Shown here piece by piece: positions 1-11,170 of a stretch of DNA of 64,000 nucleotides. Below the pieces are notes generated by a model, which saw only the letters and a list, made by a program, of their open reading frames with translations, ran no database searches and was not told the origin of the DNA. The DNA lies in the NCBI RefSeq assembly GCF_047495875.1, contig NC_092497.1:60673477-60737476 (forward strand), written 5' to 3'. The position numbers and the translations under genes were made by a program. Within the stretch, counting starts at the first letter, position 1. The number at the start of each line of letters is the position of its first letter. The stretch is from Pithys albifrons albifrons (taxonomy: Eukaryota; Chordata; Aves; Passeriformes; Thamnophilidae).

Positions 1-1475
1 TTTCAGTGAGATAATTCTTCCCAGTGAAGAATCTGAACCTCTTCTAGCACAACTTTGAGGCCATTTCCACTCATCTTTCAGTTGTTTTCTGGGAGACAAA
101 CCTCCACTTTGTTACAACCTCCTCTCAGGTAGTTGAGAGAGCCATAAAGTGTCCCTTGAGCCTCCTTTTCACCAGGCTAAGTATCCCCAGCTCCCTCAGC
201 TGCTCCTCATATGACATGTTCTCTGGACCCTTCCTCAGCTCTGTTGCTCTTCTCTGGACTATTCTGGCATGTCAATGTCTTTCTTGTAGTCAGGGGCCCA
301 AAACAGGATTGCAGGTGTGGCCTCACAGTGCCCAGCACAGAGGGACAGTCACTGCCCTAGTTCTGCTCCCACTCTATTGCTGATCCAAGCCAGAATGCCC
401 TTGGCCTTCATGGCCACTTGGGCACTGCTGGCTCGTGTTCAGCTGCTGTTGAGCAGCACCCTCAGGTCTTTTTTCATAGAGCAGCTTTCCAACCACTTCC
501 CCCACCCTGCAGTGTTGCAGGCAGTTTTTGTGACTCAAGGGCAGGACCTGGCACTTGTGCTTGTTGAACCTCACAGAACTGTCCTTGTCCCAGGAATCCA
601 GCCTGTCCAGATCCCTCGATAGAGCTTTCCTAATCCCACACCCGTGTGGTGTTTTCTACAAACTGACAGGGAAAGCCCTCAGTCCCCTTGTCCAGATCAT
701 GATAAAGATATAAAAGAGGACTTGGCCCAACACTGAACCTTGAGGAACCCCTTTGGTGATCAGCCACCAGATGGATGTAACTCCACCACTGCCAGTTTTT
801 CACCCTGCAAGCCAAGTGCACCTGTCCAAGCCATGGGGCGCCAGTTTCTCCAGAAGAATGCTGTGAGTTTCAGTCTCAAAGGTTTACTGAAGTCCAAATA
901 GACAAGGGCTGCAGAAGATCAGATTGGTCAAGCAGGGCCTGTCCTCTAAACCCATGCTGGCTGGGTCTGATTCTCTGGTTGTCCTGTACTGATCCCCTGG
1001 TGTGATCATTCTTCAGACAATCTATTCCATGACCTTTCCCAGCATCAAGGTAAGACTGACAAGCCTGCAGTTCCCCAGATCCTCCTTCCAACCCATCTAG
1101 TAGATGAGAATCACACTGGGTAGCCTCCAGTCATCTGGGAACCTCCCCAGTCATACAGAACTGAAGATAAGTGATGGAGAGTGGCTTGGCAAGTTCCTCT
1201 GCCAGGTCCTTTAGCACCCTCAGGTGAATCCCACCTGGTCCCATAGACTTACTCTGGCATTGCAGGGAGTCTGTTCTGCTCCCTGTCCCTCTCTACCAGC
1301 TCAGGAGGCTAGTTGCCATGAGGATAACAGGTCTCTCTGTTAAGACTGAGGAAAAGAAGCATTAAGAAACTTTAATCTTTTCATCATCCTTGGTTTCAGT
1401 GTTTCCCTTTACATCCAATAAAGAATGGAGATTTTCATTGGCCCTCTTTTTGTTGTTGATTTATTTATAAAAACA
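1..1475 (-). mobile_element. CR1 LINE fragment in a CAMK4 intron
   Basis: This stretch reads as avian CR1 in reverse. It has the phrases around GGGGCCCAAAACAGGATTGCAG, the tract on retained GAGGAACCCC..., and at its right end the A/T-rich stretch with TCCAATAAAGAATGGAGAT and TTGTTGTTGATTTATTTATA that belongs to CR1. The reading frame is broken repeatedly. The 3' tail is off the left edge of the window, so full extent cannot be judged. Confidence 0.85.
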
Positions 1476-1798
1476 CTTGAGTAAAACTCTGAAGTAAAAG
1501 CACCACTTTCTTGGTCACAATGTAGCTCTAGTGTGGCTGGACTTTTCTGTGTTTCCTTTCAAAAACATATAAAGCAATTTGAAACCAAAATCTGCTTTCC
1601 ATTTTGTTCTGGTTCTGCTTGGGCATGGCTTCTTTTGTTTTACATTCAGTTAATGGAATCACTTGCCTAATTAAGGGCTTAGAGGACCAGGTCCTAACTT
1701 TTTAAAAGACATGAATGTGCATGGACTTTAATTGACTTTGTGACTGTTGTTTCTTCATTCTGCTTTCATCTTACTGACAAGTGTTTTGTTGTCTGCAG

Positions 1799-1874
1799 CA
1801 CCAGAGATACTGCGGGGATGTGCCTATGGCCCTGAGGTGGACATGTGGTCCCTGGGCATTATCACCTACATCCT
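1799..1874 (+). CDS. CAMK4: CAMK4 exon: APE motif / kinase subdomains VIII-IX
   Basis: The acceptor TCTGCAG ends at 1798 and the donor GTAAGT starts at 1875. The 76-nt exon enters with two bases of a split codon (CA, completing the Ala of APE) and encodes PEILRGCAYGPEVDMWSLG followed by IITYI plus two bases of a Leu codon. The DMWSLG segment is the conserved subdomain IX aspartate region. The split Leu codon is completed by the first base of the next exon, which confirms the junction. Confidence 0.95.
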
Positions 1875-4800
1875 GTAAGTGCAGACAGTTAATTTTTTAA
1901 CATTCTCAGAATTTTATGATATTGTAAGCTGTGCCATTGAAAAAGACAACATCCTGAACTTTAATGATCTTCCTAATCCTACTGAAGTAAGTCAAATCCT
2001 GGAGGAGCATGGAAAAACACTCAGATTAGATCTTTGGTAGGTTCAACATTCTTTCCTGAGCAGCAGCAAGATATTCACAGAATTGTGCTATTGAAGTGAA
2101 TGAGTAGCAATGAAACTGCTGAAACCAAATACAAGCATGCAGGTGTCAGAAAACATTTGGGGCTTCTTCTTATTCACACCAACTGAGAGATCCTAAGCTA
2201 CTTCTTGACTACAGCTGGAACAAGGAAAACTAAGGTGCTAGCAGTAGTTTCACAGTGCCTGTGGGTATTCTTAAATGCAGCTGCCCCATCTTTGTCAGCC
2301 ACAGACACTGCCAAAACTTCAGCTGCAGCATCAGTGTTGCTGTCTCACAGCATCTCAGTGAGGAGGCAGGGAACAGCCCTGGAATCTCTGCCTGCAAACC
2401 AGTCTGATGGGTTAAATTATTAGTGCTGAACTTTTCCATTTCTTTCTAGACAACAAAAGACTGTTGACAAAGGGCTGTGAGCAATGCTGGCCATAAATAT
2501 TTTAAACAGTTGAAGTTGTAATTATATACCAAAATTTTCAAACAGTTATGCCTAAAGATAGGCATTTGTGTCTACATCTTAGCATGGCTAGTCATTTTTC
2601 AATTGGTAAGCATTGTAATTACTTTATTATATGGATTGAATCTTTCAAAGGCAGATTATTCAGAAGGGAAAATTGGATATGATATATTGACATTGTCTTT
2701 ATGGGAGAATAAAAAACTTAATTTAGTGCCTTGGCAATAACAATGATGTCTTGTGTAGTTATATACAGTACTTGCAGGGTGCCTTTTAGGAAAAGAAAAT
2801 GAGATTTTACACATATACATTAAAGATATGGAGGATTTTATACATCTGGGCCATTATCTTTCTGCTGCTAGGTCTTATTAACTGTGTCCAGCAAGTAGAG
2901 CATGCAATATTTTCTTTTTGTCTTTTGCAAAGAAAGAATTACATTCTCTAGGATTTACACCAAGAGTTCATGAAGGATATGTAGACACTCTGATGGAAAT
3001 ATCAGAAAACATCTTCTGTTCTCTATACAAGCTTCAAATAATTCACAGCTCTCCTTTTGTGTGCCTGTAAGTAATAGGCTACAATATTCCCATTTGTAAT
3101 TTTTTATCTGCTCTGTTTTAAATGTGACTCTTTGTCTCAGGGTCTGGTTTAAGATCCAGACCTTTTGTAAAAGATCACATCACAGAAATTGCCTGCCAGT
3201 TGCTCATTTCTTGTCGGTGCTGGGACTTCCATGTATGGCAGAAAGATGTGAAAGTTGCCAGCAAGGTTCTCACTAATGTTGAAGAAATGACTTTTGTAGT
3301 CCCTTTGCAAAGGACTGTGGATTAAGCTATGGCCTTTTCTAGTTTTTCCAGGCTTAAGGAAGCTGTTTTACTTGAAACTGAGAGCTTTTCTTAAGCAGAA
3401 CTTGTTTTCATGTGTAGGCAAGCTCCAAGCAAGAAGAGAAATTTGAATTGGCATTTCCTATATGCTGCCTTCCAAAACCTTCCAGCTGTTCAGGAGATGC
3501 TCCGCTCGCAAGCCACATTAAACCTTTGCACTGGTGTAAACAAAAGTGTTACAATTGCTGCTCTGGGTAGGACACCACCAGCACAGCTACTCTTCTACTT
3601 TTTCCTCCTTACGATCCTGTCCTACTCCCACCTAAAAATCCAATTCCATCTGCAGGAACAAGCCAGGCAAAAATCCATTTGGCTACATATTAGCTTTAAC
3701 AGTATTTCGATTAATCCATTTGGCTACATATTAGCTTTAACAGTATTTCGATTTTAAAGCTCTTCTATTGCATGTAAAGCTTTGTGGGTCAATATGTTTG
3801 ATGGATTAGACCAGAAAGGTACATGTACAACAAGTAAATCATTAATCCTGCAGCCTAAAGGACAGTGTTACATGTCTCAGTCTCATAGTTTAGTAAGAGG
3901 GAATGCACTTATGTACCATCAAAAAGCACCTTGTTGCATGTGCATCCAAAATAGAGTGGATATAAGAGTTAACAACCATGTTACAGAAGATCTGCGTAAA
4001 ACTCTATCTTCCCACTGATCAAAGTGGATTTACCACTTGATTAAGAAAAACTTTGACACATATTTTTACAGCACAAAGACAAATTATATTGACCTATTGA
4101 TGATAACTGTCATAATTCCAGAGAAGCCACATGTTATAGTTTTAAAAGACAGAGGAACAGTCGTTTTGTATTCCAGCAACAGGTTAGTCATTCTGTAAGT
4201 TTTGGATGCAGATAGGGTCAACAAACACAGAGGCTTCTCCTGTAGTGAAAACTACATGGATTTAATCAAAGATAATTTTTCACTAACTTACTTAAAAGAG
4301 AGCAAAACACCATATGGTAATTTTTTAATTGTTTTTGGAGCTTGTTTACATAGATTTTTTTAATTTATTTGTAGGTAATTGATTTTAAATGAATTAGTAT
4401 AATAAAATGATATTTCAAAATAAAATGAAATCAAGAGCAGCCACACTGTGTCTTACCCTGCTTTAATTAATCCAATTTGAAATCACACCTCTAGATTTAT
4501 TCATCTAATTTGGCATGTAGCAAAATAAAATCTCTCTGCTGAAATGCATTTTTAAGTGTAAGCATATCTATAGAAATTGTTAAAAAGAAGACAATAGGTG
4601 ATAGTAGTGAGTTACAGAGTCACTTGGGAGGTTTTCAGTGCAGTGATATCAAGTCATAAACACGGTCTTACTGTGTGTCACCAAGTGTCCAAAAGACATT
4701 TTAGGCTGACCCAGTGAGAGGACCAACAACCCTGCTAAGCAAAGGTTGCAGCTTCCCATGAGAATAGGAGTGACCCAAGCCCAGGATTGGTGGTGGGAGA

Positions 4801-7800
4801 GGCAGGCAAACTAGGATGGGAGCAACAGAGGGACTGTGGCCAGTTCCCACCCACTGAAGCACACAGTGATCAGATACCGGATCCTTGTGCTTTAATCCAC
4901 CTCTCCCAGACCTGGAAATCAGTAAGGTGCCCAGAATATGCCTACAGTGGGGTGTTTCTCCTCTTCAGCAGTGGAATGTGATAGATCTGTTCCACCCACA
5001 CCTACATGCTACTCCCAAAAACATACTTATTCTTTGAACATCAGTCTCCCTTTTCGGGACAGTAAGCACATTGATTGGGTTTAAAAATATAAAACCAAGT
5101 TAAAATGTAAGGTTGCATTTTCTAGATTTGCTGCTGTCTTGATCATTACATCTGTTGTTGTTTTCCTGTCATTACCTCATTGTTTGTTGCATTTTCTGGA
5201 GGCAGGGTAGCAGATAGACTTCCTATTTAGCTCAGATTGCTTACTGGCTGAATATGAATAGAAAATGCACTTCAAAATAACTGAATATGTGTGCAAGCAT
5301 AATTAAAGTGAAATGAAGCAATAAAAAAGAACATTATTTAAGTGGAAATCAAGGGTTTGCATTCCCCAGGGTCTGTGCTGGGGTCTGTATTATTCAATAT
5401 ATTCATAATAGCAATCATTAGTGAGATCACAAAATTTCTTGTTTGTATGTAGGTTTCCTAAGCAGAGGTGTGGCTGATCATTAAAACCTACCAGAGGTTT
5501 TTACATTTTGTGGGCAACAGCATGAAAGAATGTACAGGGGCGAATATAATCAAAAATCAGTCCTAACTGGGCATATAAAAGCTTCTAAGTTCACAGGTAA
5601 AATGGGGTTCCTTAGCTAATTCCTATTCCTCTGGCAAGAGTTACATGGGTTCTGATAAATGCTCTATGATCATGTTAACTCTGTGCTTGCAAACTATCTA
5701 AAAAAGCAGATCGAAGGTCAGATTTTGCTAGCAAACAAAATTTAGATTAAAGTAGAAAACTTCATTACACTAATTTGTAACTTGGTCCTGTGCCCACGCT
5801 GAATGGTGCTTGCACCCACTTTGAAAAGACACACAACTGGGGAAGACCCACGGAAGACAGCAGTGGTGAGCAAAGGTTTCAAACTGAGGAATGTCTAGAT
5901 AGTTCAAGGGACTTCATCCTGAGGACCAGCAGAGCAAAGAGCACCTAAAAAATGTTTCTTGGCATGTAGAAGGTGTACAGATACCAGCTGCTGCATGGCT
6001 ACTTCTATGGTAAGTCCCTGTACTAAAAGTTTCAAATAAAGACATGTGAAAATGGAAAATTTACAATTTAACCAGCCTTTACGAGTACTCATGAATACTT
6101 ATGACCACATTTTTCTCTTCTCCAAAGAATTAGGAGTTCATGAGTACATCCAGGTCTGGTTTCCCCAAAGGGTCTACAGAATACAAAGTAGGGAAAAAAA
6201 TATCATGAACTGTTCCTAACAATCCAAACCAAATTAATCTTTGATAAATTTATTTCTTTTTTTATCCTTGCAGACTTTGTGGCTTTGAACCATTTTATGA
6301 TGAAAGGGGAGATCAGTACATGTTTAAGAGAATCCTGAACTGTGAATATGACTTTGTGTCCCCCTGGTGGGATGATGTGTCTCTGAATGCCAAGGATTTA
6401 GTAAGTAAAGAAAAATCAGACCAGAGTATCTAGTATTGCTTCCACTGAGTCCGTCTTGGGATGGGGGCAGAATAATTGGTTCATTAATTGTTCCTATGGC
6501 CCCTTGCTTTCCTTCTTGTCTTTGATCTGTTGTGGTGCTGTTAAATATCCTCTGTTAGTCCAGTGCTGTAATTCTGCACTTAACACCATGGATATTCAGG
6601 TTCTTGTGTGAACAAGCCACAGATTGCTGGCAGCTTTCAGAGTGTTGATGTGTGCCTACCAAACCAGCTCTGAAGTGTTCCATCATTCTTTTCTGGGTGA
6701 CTACCTTCAGGGGAACATAGAAACAAGTCCTTTATTCTTCACAGTTTTCAAGCCTGAACTTTGGGAAAAGAAGATGAAAAGGAATTAGACACCCCCCTCC
6801 AGCCCCCCACCCTGCCTTTTCTGACAGACTTTTTCTGTCCATTTAAGCTTTTTGTCAGTATATGAGGGAAGACAGTACTTTTAGATATGGTCCATTAGCA
6901 AAATGCAAGGGTTGGCATGCTATCTCCACTGTATTCTTTTATTACTGGGTAAAGTAATTTGGTTGCAAAGATAGGTATGCCTGAGTCTGATTTTTAGTCA
7001 GTAATAACATACATAATACAGTTATTTCATTCCCACTGAAAACACAAATGGCCTATCCCATATTAGTTATAAAAACTGTGCCATAAAACACTATGTAATT
7101 GGAGTTTGTGAAGTACTTCAGGATGTTTCAAATGGAATGACTGTAGAATTTCAAAGTACTTATTTGCTATTTTATTAGATGTGAAGATTTTATAAAGTCA
7201 AAAAAATACCATTTACTGCCAGATAAACAGCAGCTTGAAGATAAAGCTGCTTGTTTATTGTGTGTACTCCTTTTGTCCAAACTGCTCCACACTGTTTTGG
7301 TACAGTAAAGCTCAAAATTTCAGGTTTAACACTGTATAGCGAGTTGTAGATAAGAATGAAGACCATGACTTTCAAAACTTGTGCTGTGTGCAGTCCTGGA
7401 GTATCCAGGTAAAGTGATTTGCTTAACTTGACTTCTTCCATGGAGACACTGTAGACATTCCTCACAATGCCTGGCACCATCTTTCTTTAATAGCTCTTTG
7501 TGGGGAAATTTCAGAGAACCCTAAAGTGATTCTTCCTTCACACTTGGGCACAAAGCAGCAGCAGAGCTCTGTGCCATCACCTGCACCCTGATCCAACAGA
7601 GTGTGTAGGCAGGAGAGTTGGGTAAGTGTGGCTCTGCAGAGTACCATCTGTGCACTTTGTTACTCCGTCCTCACCTTTCTCTTTTTTCAAAAGACTGCTT
7701 GTCCAGACACAAAGCAAAACCCATGAAATGTGGCTTGACTGGACACACTTTGTATCCAACAATTTGTACCACCTCCACTCCCAGGGGTATGTTTGCAGTG

Positions 7801-10800
7801 CCTTATTCCCCAAAAAGTCCTACTGTCATGCTTGGAGAGGTGCAGCTTCACTGGCCTTGGTGACAAAGAATGGTGTGAACAGCATTAGTTTCAGAGTGGG
7901 CTAAGAGAGAAATACTTGCACAGTGCTTCTTAGTTCATGTGTACATGGGGTTTTACAGTGACTGAAAGAAACATTTCCTTTGTGGTGTTCCTACCAATGA
8001 CTGCAGGGTACAAGTCTGTATGAGCTGCATACACTACTACTTCAACTTTCTAATCCAGTTTAAAACTTGTCCCAATCCAAAAGGAGAGATACTGCTCCAA
8101 GAACTGCCTGTATGGGGTTATTTTTAGAATCTCTCAGGGTTTATGTGTCAATTCAGACATGAAGCAACATCCTATGGCAGATACAGGTCAGCTGCATTGG
8201 TATATACTCTTAATATGTTGGTAATGATAGCATTCTTTTTCTCCTCTCTTCCCCCTTTGTGGCTGTCTTACTCAGATGTTACTTATGAAGGACCAAGAAA
8301 TACCAGAAGGCAAATACTTGCAAAGACAAAAATACAAATTCTCACTGGTTTCCTAGGATGTGTTTCACCTAAGATGCTTTCCCAACAAGGACCAAAGCCC
8401 CAAAATGAATAGCTAGGTAAACAAAAATGAAGAATAAGGTTGACAGTCTTTTCTATTTCTTGCTTGTGATGCAGGTTAAAAAGTTGATTGTTTTAGACCC
8501 CAAGAAACGCCTCACCACTCTACAGGCTTTGCAGCACCCATGGGTCACAGGGAAGGCAGTAAACTTTGCACATATGGACAACGCACAAAAGAAACTCCAA
8601 GAATTCAATGCCCGGCGTAAACTTAAGGCAAGTCTCTGCACATAGTCTCTGTTTTGGCTGTGAAAGCATGCAGTTAAATTACTAGCATTGCACAAACCTC
8701 GCATGCTCTTTTTGAGGACAACATTCCATAGTGATATGGAAGCTTTTTATTTAAGATGACTGACGAAGATTGAAGAAGTTGAAGCTGATTAAGTCGATGA
8801 CTGAAGCCAAATAAATAAAAGTGAAGTTTAAGTTGTTACTCTGTCTACTCAGATAGAACTCCAGAGAATGCACACAACTTTCACAAATCCTTTACCTTCC
8901 TTCCTTCTTTTCTTCCCTTCTGCCTTCCTTGCTTCTGTCTCTCTGTTCTGCCTTGTACTGCTTGGCATCCTTAGAGTACTGAGAAAAAAGAACAAAAATC
9001 GGAGTAGTTTCCTAATGAGTATCCATAAATCTGGGAGAAATTTAATCTACTGTACCATATTTTGATCTTTAAGCCACCCTGAGTTACTGTAACAGCAGGC
9101 AGCTGGGCATCTAACTGACATAACATCAGGAAGCTTTCTTCTCCCCAAATCCCTTTTTCTGTTGTTAAAGATTTGTGTCTGCTCAGGAGATATTTCCAGG
9201 GATACCTCAGCACAGAAAGTATTACCAACCAGTTACAACAAAGCTGCCCTTGGAGCCCTGGGGAGTAAGGTTAAAAATTATCCCAGCTGAAGAGCTTTAC
9301 AAACCCCATGCAAAACCAAATTCACAAAAAATCACTCTTTGCTTTTGCTAATATATTTTCAGTATTAATAGGGAACAGTGACAGAGAACCTCTACAAGGT
9401 TAAGAAAAATGTTTTTTTCATTTACAAAATTCTCAGTGACTGAACATCAACTCATGTTGATGTTTTGATTTTGGTTTTCTTTATATTTTTATACCTTTGA
9501 TGACCAACAAGCTTTTTTTGAAGCCCAGTGCATTTGGATCCCTGTAGTCAACCAATTTATTCTTTTGTGAATAAAAGCTATTGCTTTTTTAAAGTTTATT
9601 TCTTCATTGCTTTTCTATTAAAGATTAAATGACCAAATCTGCAATTATTAAGAGAATTGATTGAAGTTAGCAGTTATTATAGAATTAAGAATTTACACAT
9701 ATATATGTAAAATAAACCATAACATTTTAGATAATTAATTCCTAACACAAAAAAAATAAAAAATGGAGAAACCCAAGTAGTACATGCTTTAGTTGTTGGG
9801 TTTTTAGTAAAAATAATATGAAATTATGCTCTCTTTCCCAGCAACTAGTCTAGAGGCAGATTTTCTTTATGTAAAGACATATTTTTATAAAATAAAGGTG
9901 TCAGTCATGATTTTGTTTTTCATAGACTGTGTTGAATTTGTTTTGTAAACATCCCCATGGATTGTAAGAGTAAATTACATTAAAAGTATCTTTAGACTTT
10001 ATAGTATCATTGAGTGTCCCATTCTTGTAATCAGTTGTCCAAAGTCCTCTCACCACTAATGTGGATGTCTGTGATATTTCCTTTAAACGGTGTAGACTCT
10101 CACTTTGAAAATTCTTGCCACTTCTATTGGCTTATGGCTTGTATATTCTGTATGTGTTAATTCATTTTATTGACAATGTCTATGCAGCCTGTTTTTCATT
10201 AGTATTTTCTTTTTTTCTTTTTTATTTCTTTGTTTCTGTTTGTTTGTTGGTGTGATAACCCCTTCAAAATATCCACAAAACTTACTATACTCCTCATCTC
10301 TTCATGCAGACCTGCTTCTGTGATGCCTAAGCAAAAAGCTAGCCAAGTCAAAAATAGCTTGAGTTGTCATACCCAGAGATTGGTATTTCTTTTCCTCACC
10401 TCTGTATGTTTGCTTTTTCAGGCAATAAAACTTTTGGAGACAAGGGCTACTATAACTGTCTTCATGTGTGTCTTCATTTTGTGATATTTTTTCTGACATG
10501 AAAGCCTACCCCTAATGTGTGTTTTTTATTTATATACTTAGGAAGTTGCCCATATGCTCTGCACCATTGTGCTTGGCATATACAATAGTTCAATAGTAAT
10601 AAGTATTGTTTTCCTTCGTGAAATTTTCATGGAATAATCGGTGATGATTCTGTTACTATTATGACAGAAGATGACTTTCTCTTTGTCATCTGACTTCAAC
10701 ACAGGAGACCTGAAGTAATTTCTAAAAATCAATCAATCAATCAATCAATCAATGCATCATGTGCAGCTGGGAAAAAAAAAAAGAGTGACGTTCATGTTGC

Positions 10801-11170
10801 CCAATTTGTAACCTTGTGAAAGCAGAAATTTTAAACCTCAACCAGTATTTCAGGTGGCCTTCTAAATCTGTCCAAGCCCAGGCAGGTATGTGGCATTACC
10901 ACCAAAACTAGATGTGGTTACGTTCCCTGACAGGGTTATGCTGAGACTGCAGTGCTGACAGACAGTGCCCTTTATGGAATGTTTGCTTGGTCCTCTCTCT
11001 CTCAGGCTGCAGTAAAAGCTGTGGTGGCATCGACACGCCTTGGCAGTGCCAGCAGTCACAGCGCACACGACAGCAACAAGACCAGCCATAACCCATCTCC
11101 TGTCCTCGGTGGCAAACCCGAAGAGAAACCCTCTCAGGAAGCAGAAGCAGCTCCAGAGGAAATGTCTTAG
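1799..11170 (+). CDS. CAMK4: Calcium/calmodulin-dependent protein kinase IV, 3' part (last four coding exons)
   Basis: CaMKIV is a nuclear and cytosolic Ser/Thr kinase that is activated by Ca2+/calmodulin and CaMKK and phosphorylates CREB-family factors. The spliced reading frame joins 1799-1874, 6274-6400, 8475-8627 and 11006-11170 with matching phases and ends at TAG 11168-11170. The product starts at the APE motif (PEILRGCAYGPEVDMWSLG) and continues through the C-lobe (LLCGFEPFYDERGDQ, NCEYDFVSPWWDDVSLNAKD, LDPKKRLTTLQALQHPWVTG). It then runs into the autoinhibitory/calmodulin-binding stretch (FNARRKLKAAVKAVVAS). These segments match mammalian CAMK4 nearly residue for residue. The upstream kinase exons lie left of the window. 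The tail after the calmodulin site is about 54 residues, clearly shorter than the long acidic tail of human CaMKIV. STARD4 lies downstream in the opposite direction, as in mammals. Confidence 0.95.
3672..3753. repeat. Perfect 41-bp tandem duplication
   Basis: A 41-bp unit beginning AATCCATTTGGCTACATATT and ending GTATTTCGATT occurs twice without a single mismatch, at 3672-3712 and 3713-3753, inside a CAMK4 intron. Confidence 0.98.
5370..5440 (+). mobile_element. Short, old CR1 reverse-transcriptase remnant
   Basis: The stretch CCCAGGGTCTGTGCTGGGGT followed by TATTCAATATATTCATAAT resembles the CR1 codons for GSVLGPVLFNIFIND. It is short and diverged, so the assignment rests on one motif. Confidence 0.4.
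6274..6400 (+). CDS. CAMK4: CAMK4 exon: kinase subdomain X
   Basis: The acceptor TATCCTTGCAG ends at 6273 and the donor GTAAGT starts at 6401. The 127-nt exon encodes LLCGFEPFYDERGDQYMFKR and ILNCEYDFVSPWWDD, then VSLNAKDL, ending in phase 0. It is almost identical to the corresponding human CaMKIV segment, with conservative changes such as F to Y after GDQ. Confidence 0.95.
6401..8474 (+). other. CAMK4 intron
   Basis: A GT-AG intron of about 2.1 kb with no recognisable mobile element. The 80-90-codon frames around 7.6-7.9 and 8.1-8.4 kb have no similarity to known proteins. Confidence 0.85.
8475..8627 (+). CDS. CAMK4: CAMK4 exon: end of kinase fold, autoinhibitory and calmodulin-binding start
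   Basis: The acceptor GATGCAG ends at 8474. The exon is 153 nt (51 codons, phase 0 at both ends). It encodes VKKLIVLDPKKRLTTLQALQ, HPWVTGKAVNFAHMDNAQ and KKLQEFNARRKLK. The invariant subdomain XI arginine (KKRLT) is present and the exon ends inside the basic calmodulin-binding helix. The donor is AAG|GCAAGT, so the next intron is a GC-AG intron: the next exon begins AAVKAVV exactly where the family sequence continues, leaving no in-frame GT alternative. Confidence 0.93.
8628..11005 (+). other. CAMK4 GC-AG intron
   Basis: An intron of about 2.4 kb beginning GCAAGT and ending CTCTCTCAG. It holds the (AATC)n tract and a TGACGTTC element (about 10786). Otherwise it is AT-rich unique DNA. Confidence 0.8.
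10726..10753. repeat. (AATC)n microsatellite
   Basis: Nearly seven tandem AATC units lie in the CAMK4 intron, about 250 bp upstream of the last coding exon. Confidence 0.95.
11006..11170 (+). CDS. CAMK4: CAMK4 last coding exon: calmodulin-binding end and short tail
   Basis: The acceptor CTCTCTCTCTCAG ends at 11005 after a polypyrimidine run. The exon encodes AAVKAVVASTRLGSASS, completing the calmodulin-binding site, then a Ser/His/Asn-rich linker and an acidic end (EEKPSQEAEAAPEEMS), with stop TAG at 11168-11170. In mammals the equivalent exon encodes a much longer Glu-rich tail that is also used by the testis product calspermin. Here only about 54 codons remain, and I see no resumption of the mammalian-like tail in other frames just downstream. 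Confidence 0.92.
   Translation, partial: AAVKAVVASTRLGSASSHSAHDSNKTSHNPSPVLGGKPEEKPSQEAEAAPEEMS

Larger units (their letters stand above)
1875..6273 (+). other. CAMK4 intron
   Basis: A GT-AG intron of about 4.4 kb. It contains the 41-bp tandem duplication and a possible CR1 scrap near 5.4 kb. Apart from these I see only AT-rich unique sequence. Confidence 0.85.
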
